Shown here one piece after another: positions 58,438 through 64,000 of a DNA stretch of 64,000 nucleotides (the first letter of the stretch is position 1; every line of letters begins with the position of its first letter). The DNA lies in assembly GCA_008638375.1 (NCBI GenBank), contig CM018043.1:40494066-40558065 (forward strand). The letters run 5' to 3'. The notes under the pieces are model-generated. The model was not told the DNA's origin, searched no databases, and saw nothing but the letters and a program-made list of their open reading frames with translations. This DNA comes from Nyssa sinensis. Taxonomy: Eukaryota; Streptophyta; Magnoliopsida; Cornales; Nyssaceae. A program made the translations under genes and the position numbers.

Positions 58438-61400
58438 TGTCACGACCCGAAACCCACCCTATGCGGATCTCGTGTCGCGGGGCCGACCCGAAGGCCGTCC
58501 CTACTTTTTCCATTCCTGTATCATAGTACTAATATGCAATGTACTAAAAATTTTAAACAATGATCAGCGGAAGTCTTTATCAATTACAGTAATCCAGCGG
58601 AAGTCTTTAAAATAAATTTAACAGCGGAAATCTATTAAATACATGACATAGTTCTACATAAGACAAAATGAGAACTAAACGTAACCAGCACCCGGGGGTG
58701 GTGAATACATGGGAGAACTAACATAGACTGATACAATACTTCAAAATGTCCCCCTATGCTCTCAGACTCCTACTGGGGTCTCGCAGCGTCATCACCTGAA
58801 ATGGGGGGTAAATGGGGTGGAATGAGCTACAAAGCTCAGTAAGTAAAACAGATCTCCAACACTGGTATCGATGATCAATAAATCCATGAATAAGATAATG
58901 ATAGCCAATCATAAGGAAGGAGATGCTGTGATAGCCAATGAACATAATTGTCACGAGGGCCAATGGAAAGTAATCACAATACACAATCAGAAGCATCGGT
59001 GTAAAAGGATAATATAACAATGAAGTACTGCCACAATGAACCGATCACAATCAAATCAATCAATGCAAGTCCTTCGGGACTTGAAGAATCATAAGGAACA
59101 GTGCCATTCAACAATCAAGTTCTGTCAATCATAAGAGATGCTGTTATTCTGTTTCAGGGCTCGGCAGACCCTCGATCTTTTGGGGCCCGGCATACCCCTC
59201 AGTCAATTCCAGTAAATTGCCATTTGTCCGTTCACGGACTTGACCCATAGGTCCCATTCAATCAGATAGCATCAGATGGGTGTTGTGACTGAGCACAACC
59301 CCCGTGTCCATAAACATGTCATGATCATAGTAATTCCATAGAATATAAAAATGGAATATCATTCATTCAATGAGGATACAATAGTAGGCCTTTCAAGGCA
59401 TGGTTTAACATGATAACAATGATATAGCAATCAGTCAAGGTCCACAAGATAGAACAATATCATATTGTGGATAGAAATAACATATGTGCTTTCAAAGCAC
59501 AGTGAAACATGATAACAATGATACATCAGTCAATCATATGTCCACAAGATAGAAAATATCGAAATGTGGAACACAAGGATATCAATACATTCAAGAGTAC
59601 GAGTTTGGCAGTAAAAGAATAAACTTGGCTTGTGGAAACACCACATGTAAGAGAGAGTGATCCACTTACCTCTATCGTGATTCTATCTCAGAAATCCGTG
59701 AGTATACCCTTGCCTTTTGAGTTCCCCATATATCAGTGAATACGTTTCAGAATAAATGCTATTCATCAAATTTTATGCCTTTCCATTATAAGTATTTCAA
59801 ATACTATTTTAGACTTTACCATTGAGTCCGGAATGCCGAAGAAAGTCGGTTTAGGCTTTCGCGGAATTCCATTTGGACTTTTGTACTAAAAAGGGCAAAA
59901 TGGTCATTTTGCACTTTTACGGTATTTTACCCTTCGGGGTCTCATCTCGTAAAACAGACCCTACCATTGGACTCAAAACGTCCAAGATAATAAGTTTTGA
60001 CTATTCATTTGTATCGTTTGTACTTCGTCTGACCCAATTTTGAAATAGGGGCATTATTGTAAAAATTAATATTTAATTAATTTTTTTATGTTTGGGCAAC
60101 AGTGAAATTCCTTAAAATATTTGGGGCCGGTTCATAAATTCCAAAACCTACGGTCTGAACCAGTTGGTTCAAGACCAGAAACCCTAAACCGGTCCACCAT
60201 TCTCTTGAACCAAACGGTTCACTTCATTTGAAAAACCGGATTTCAATAACCCTGATTTCATATCCCATCCTTGGTTTGGATAACCCCAAACCCAATTCCA
60301 ATTTACTATCCGTGTAACCAAACAAGCCCAAATCCATTTAATTTAAAAACCCAAAACGACACAGCTTAACTTACCCATTCATATCCGGTCGGGTCCCGAC
60401 CCGATCCGAACCCGGATCCGGTCTAGACTTAACCCGAATAGACCCACGATTTTCCGGTCATCTTCCCCACTGCTCCGGTAGGGTTTCGGCGTGAACAGTC
60501 GTCTTCTCCGGCGACTGTCATATATTTTCCGGTGGTTTTTCCCCCCATTTTGAATGCCATTCTTTTCCATTTTTCATGTAGATTATATTTCTACCCTTAG
60601 ATTTCAATGTAACCCACTAGTTCTTCACGAAATAGGGTTTAAATGTCTCCGGCCGATTCTCCAGCCAAGTGACATTTTCCATTTTCACGGCGTTTTAATC
60701 ACTGTTTTGGCTCTAAAATGTTTCTAGTGTGTTTCTGCACTTGTGTAGGTCATTTCTAACAACTTAAAACAAGTTTTGAGCCTAGTTTTTCATGAAACCG
60801 TGATTATTCATCAAACCTGCAACTATAGATATCTCTATGGTTTCTAAACCTTTTTCTATCATTCTTCTTGCATTTAAAAGCTAAGAGCATGCTTATCATG
60901 ACCCTAGGTTTAGATCAAACCTTCATGCTTAAAATCTCAAAAATAGAATTAAATTTGCTTACCTGGGTGTTCGGATTTAGCCCACTGTGACCCTCCAAAC
61001 TTTCCTATTTCTGCTCCTGAGTTCTTTGTCAACCTTTCTCTCAATCTCAGTTTTCTTTTTGCCTTTCAACTCTCACCCGTATGTACATATATAGAGAGAA
61101 GGGTTCCACCGCCTCTCTCCCTTTTTCTCTCCCTCTCTCTCGGTTACTCCCCCTTCTATGGCCCCTTTCTTTGACCTATGTTCTGTGTTCCCTCTGCCAA
61201 ATGCAAACTTTGCATTAAATGGCTTGGGAGACTTGTGTTGCACTTATATATACATATATCATATTATATATATGTTACACACATATATCTCACCTAACCG
61301 ACACACACACACCTCACATTCAGTCCACCTGTATACTGCCCAAGGGCAGTTTCCCTTTTCCCTTTTCATTTCCTTTTTATTTCTTATGCATATATACATA

Positions 61401-61776
61401 TATACATAATACATGTATAATACCTTATATTATATACATACATATACACATGAATACATCCTTGTTATACATAGATATACATGTATATGTAGGGATATAA
61501 TTGTATTTTAAATCATATATACATACATTTATTTTAATCGAGCTATGAATCTATGTTCACGTATGCATGCATGGAAATACGTGCATGCACGCATTACGAT
61601 GCAATGCTCTGTGGGGCTCGGGTGTTACCCAGCCTTGATCATTCATTTTCATCATTCACAGTTCCAGTCATTCATTTCCATGAAAATACTATGATATACA
61701 TATCTTACCGTTCAAGTTACATGTGTTAACTGACCTACCTCGGTATACGTGACGTATCCCGGGTCGGGATATTACA
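58438..61776 (-). mobile_element. E9 gypsy element: 5' LTR (3339 bp)
   Basis: It is a direct-repeat partner of 50324-53666 with identical ends, and it is followed by TSD gagtt. In sense orientation the RNA would start within this LTR and read leftwards through gag-pol. The same modules are present: stem-loop and CACCTGAAATGG at 58791-58850, AGTCCGGAA modules near 59814 and 59955, AACGACACAG near 60355, GGTCCCGACCC near 60390, and the double ACGT element at 61743-61757. Confidence 0.96.
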
Positions 61777-64000
61777 GAGTTCGTTTTGAACTCCCAAATG
61801 AATGCTAAGTTGGTTGTTTGTACCTTAGGAATATTTTGGAATCAAAACAGTGAGAAATGACTGAGTAAAAAGTCACGAAATAGAAGGAAATGGAGAACTG
61901 TAATTAGGGTTTCAGTCATGGTCGACGTGGGGAAGAAGAAGACGGGTCAACTCGATTTTTTTAAAAGAGGCTGAGTCGACTCGGACGCGTGGCAGCCTCT
62001 GGGTTTGCCACCGAATAAATGAAACGACAGCGTTTCATAAGGTTTTAAAAATCTTTAAAACGATAGGGCTGACGTCATCATGACGTCAGCAACACGCACA
62101 AAACTGGATAAACCGGTTGGTTTGCAACTGAACCGGACCGGTTCACTTATACTTGGACCGAACCAATTGGTTTTCTAATTTATATAAAATTAAATAAACC
62201 AAGACTTCCTCTATTTACAGTTTGACCCCAACTGTTTTATGAAATTATACTGTGGCCCAACTAATGAGAAAATTATGCAATTAAACCCCTAGAAAGATAA
62301 TTAAATAATTAAATAATTAATTTAATTATTTAATAAATAAAGTAAAATGACTATTTTGCCCCTGAATCATAAATGAGGCAAATAAAGTCCAAATTAAACA
62401 TATGAATAGTGTATTCCAACTATTTTGGATATTCTGAAGCCAATGGTAGGGTCCGTTTTCTGAGACGGGACCCGAAAAATAAAGACACAACGGGGTAAAA
62501 AGACCAAAATACCCCTGGTACCCCTAAAGCTAAAATGAAATCAGAGAAGGTCTAAATTGACTTTCTTTGACATCCTGGACTCAAAAATGGAGTCCAAATT
62601 ACGAAACGAAGTACAGAAAAATATGACACGTAAAAAGGTAAATGACCATTTTGCCTTTTTACATATAAAAGCCCGAAATAAATTCTAAGAAAGCCTAAAC
62701 CAACTTTCTTCGACGCTCTGGACTCAATAATAGAGTCTATTCGACCAAAAGAAGTGTCTAAAATAAAAAGACATAAAATTTGATGAATAGCATCTGTCAG
62801 ATGACTATAAATTAAAGTAATGCCAAAGTACTAATACTAAGGCGTATACGAGAAAATGAAATACGAAAAGACACGACACGTAAACATATGAAATAAATAA
62901 CTTTAAAGTTAATGGAGTTACCAGAAGAGTATAATTGTAGAAATCTATTTTTCCTGACACGTTAAATTGTGTTTTAGGCTGAGAATTAAATAGACACGAA
63001 AATGAACCAAAAACGAGAAGTTCTTCCAATGATGACAAGGGCTCAGATAGCAAATGACCCAAAACAACAAGTCTTCCAAGAGAAGCTGCAAAAGCAACTC
63101 CAGGTAATTCTGAAGCATATTTGAATTGCCGAGACGAATGAAGTGGTCTCTGTTAGCCCCTTCATGTACAAGACCATAACCAAGGAACAACTGGCAAAGA
63201 AAAAAATTAAGAAACAAGAGGACACTGAAACGCTGCAAGAATGGCTCCACAGGTAACACTATTATCATTAAGTACATGAATAACTAGTCTATGATATAGC
63301 TAAGAATCTGATCTTGCACAGTCTGGGTATGGGTAAGATTTTAAGTTAAGTAAGTATATATGAGATTCATGCAATCTTTCATAAATTATGATAGGTTGAG
63401 AGAAGCCAAAGGAAAGGCATCTAAATAGAGCGAAACCAGGAGCACGAGGTGAGTAACCCTGTGTTTGAAGTGGAGATTTAACTCCATGGATTTAAAAAGG
63501 TTTTAAATGCAAAGATATGAAATATTTGAAATTTCAAATTCAGTGTTTACATGATTCAGTTTTTAATTGTTCTGTTTTACAACCCCATTGTGACATGCTC
63601 AGTGATTGGTTTCTGCAACAGTTTTTCCTTCAAATACTTTTCAGCATGTCTAGTTAAAATGCAATTATTGTTAAATATTCTGAATTTGCTTATTTCAAGT
63701 ATACGAATGTTTATCACGAAGTTATGAATGTTATGTTTTAAAGTACTCACGAGAAATATCTATTTTGATGTACTTATATGCTAAATGTATTTTAAATGCA
63801 AGATGAATGGTGCATAAGCACTTAGACAGGATTCTGAGTTTTCAGTTGCCCTATAAAATAGGTAGGATTTTGGGTTGTACGGAACTCAATTGCCCTGTAA
63901 AATGCTAGGTAGCAGGATCTAATCCCCCAGGCATGAGATATCTCCATTTATAAGTAATATGGGAGTCCGGTTCGAAACGGATTCCACTAATGGAAGTGAT
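61777..64000 (+). mobile_element. Plus-oriented LTR, right part, runs off the window
   Basis: This resumes the LTR from 49333-50323 after the gagtt duplication. It is the reverse complement of E1/E5-type LTRs: AAACGACAGCGTTT near 62023, ACCGGTT cluster at 62112-62175, three inverted AGTCC modules near 62453, 62575 and 62706, and at the end AGGCATGAGATATCTCC, the mirror of 5445-5462. Minus-strand frames at 62805-63277 are simple-composition and unsupported as genes. Confidence 0.82.

Overview
The window looks like nuclear DNA from a flowering plant, probably a dicot. It is almost wholly transposable-element sequence, and I found no intact host gene. Evidence for a plant: Ty1/copia gag and protease of plant type, an L1-type LINE with a DUF4283 ORF1, chromovirus-like Ty3/gypsy elements primed by initiator tRNA-Met, and a GRF zinc-finger fragment. 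I cannot name the species.

Layout. Bases 1-2285 hold the end of an LTR, a decayed stretch, and a copia gag/protease remnant split by a 704-bp solo LTR. A LINE begins near 2286. Its pieces lie at about 2286-4637, 31064-31527 and 34743-35485, where a 100-N assembly gap starts. The LINE is split by a minus-strand gypsy element, here E1 (4638-31063), whose outer ends carry the same 5-bp target-site duplication (TSD), gctac. Inside E1 lie a plus-strand gypsy array E2 (5781-18116, arranged tail-LTR-internal-LTR), the solo LTR E3 inside E2 (12223-15755), and the solo LTRs E4 (22138-25319) and E5 (25801-30118) inside the 5' LTR of E1. A truncated LTR, E6 (31528-34742), also sits in the LINE.

After the gap come a truncated 4-kb LTR (E7, 35586-39498), an LTR remnant, and a plus-oriented LTR interrupted by solo LTR E8 (41202-44478). 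Then follow a GRF zinc-finger pseudogene (about 45050-45339) and three stacked LTRs with a duplicated, unidentified gene-like segment (45524-50323). Last is E9 (50324-61776), the only near-complete element, with two 3.34-kb LTRs, TSD gagtt, a tRNA-iMet primer-binding site, and a 1505-codon gag-pol frame broken by only two in-frame stops. The plus-oriented LTR that E9 entered resumes at 61777 and runs off the window.

How the parts relate. Most LTRs belong to one superfamily. In sense orientation they start TGTAA and end GTGACA. They share internal modules in the same order: a short stem-loop followed by TTTCAG/GTGA near the sense 3' end, paired modules about 141 bp apart, a GC-rich palindrome, and in some copies a tRNA-like A-box/B-box pair. 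E9 or relatives could in principle have mobilised the defective copies in trans. E2 (gag without capsid, no protease or reverse transcriptase) would need such help. These LTR modules are the best candidates for something not already described. Their function is inference.
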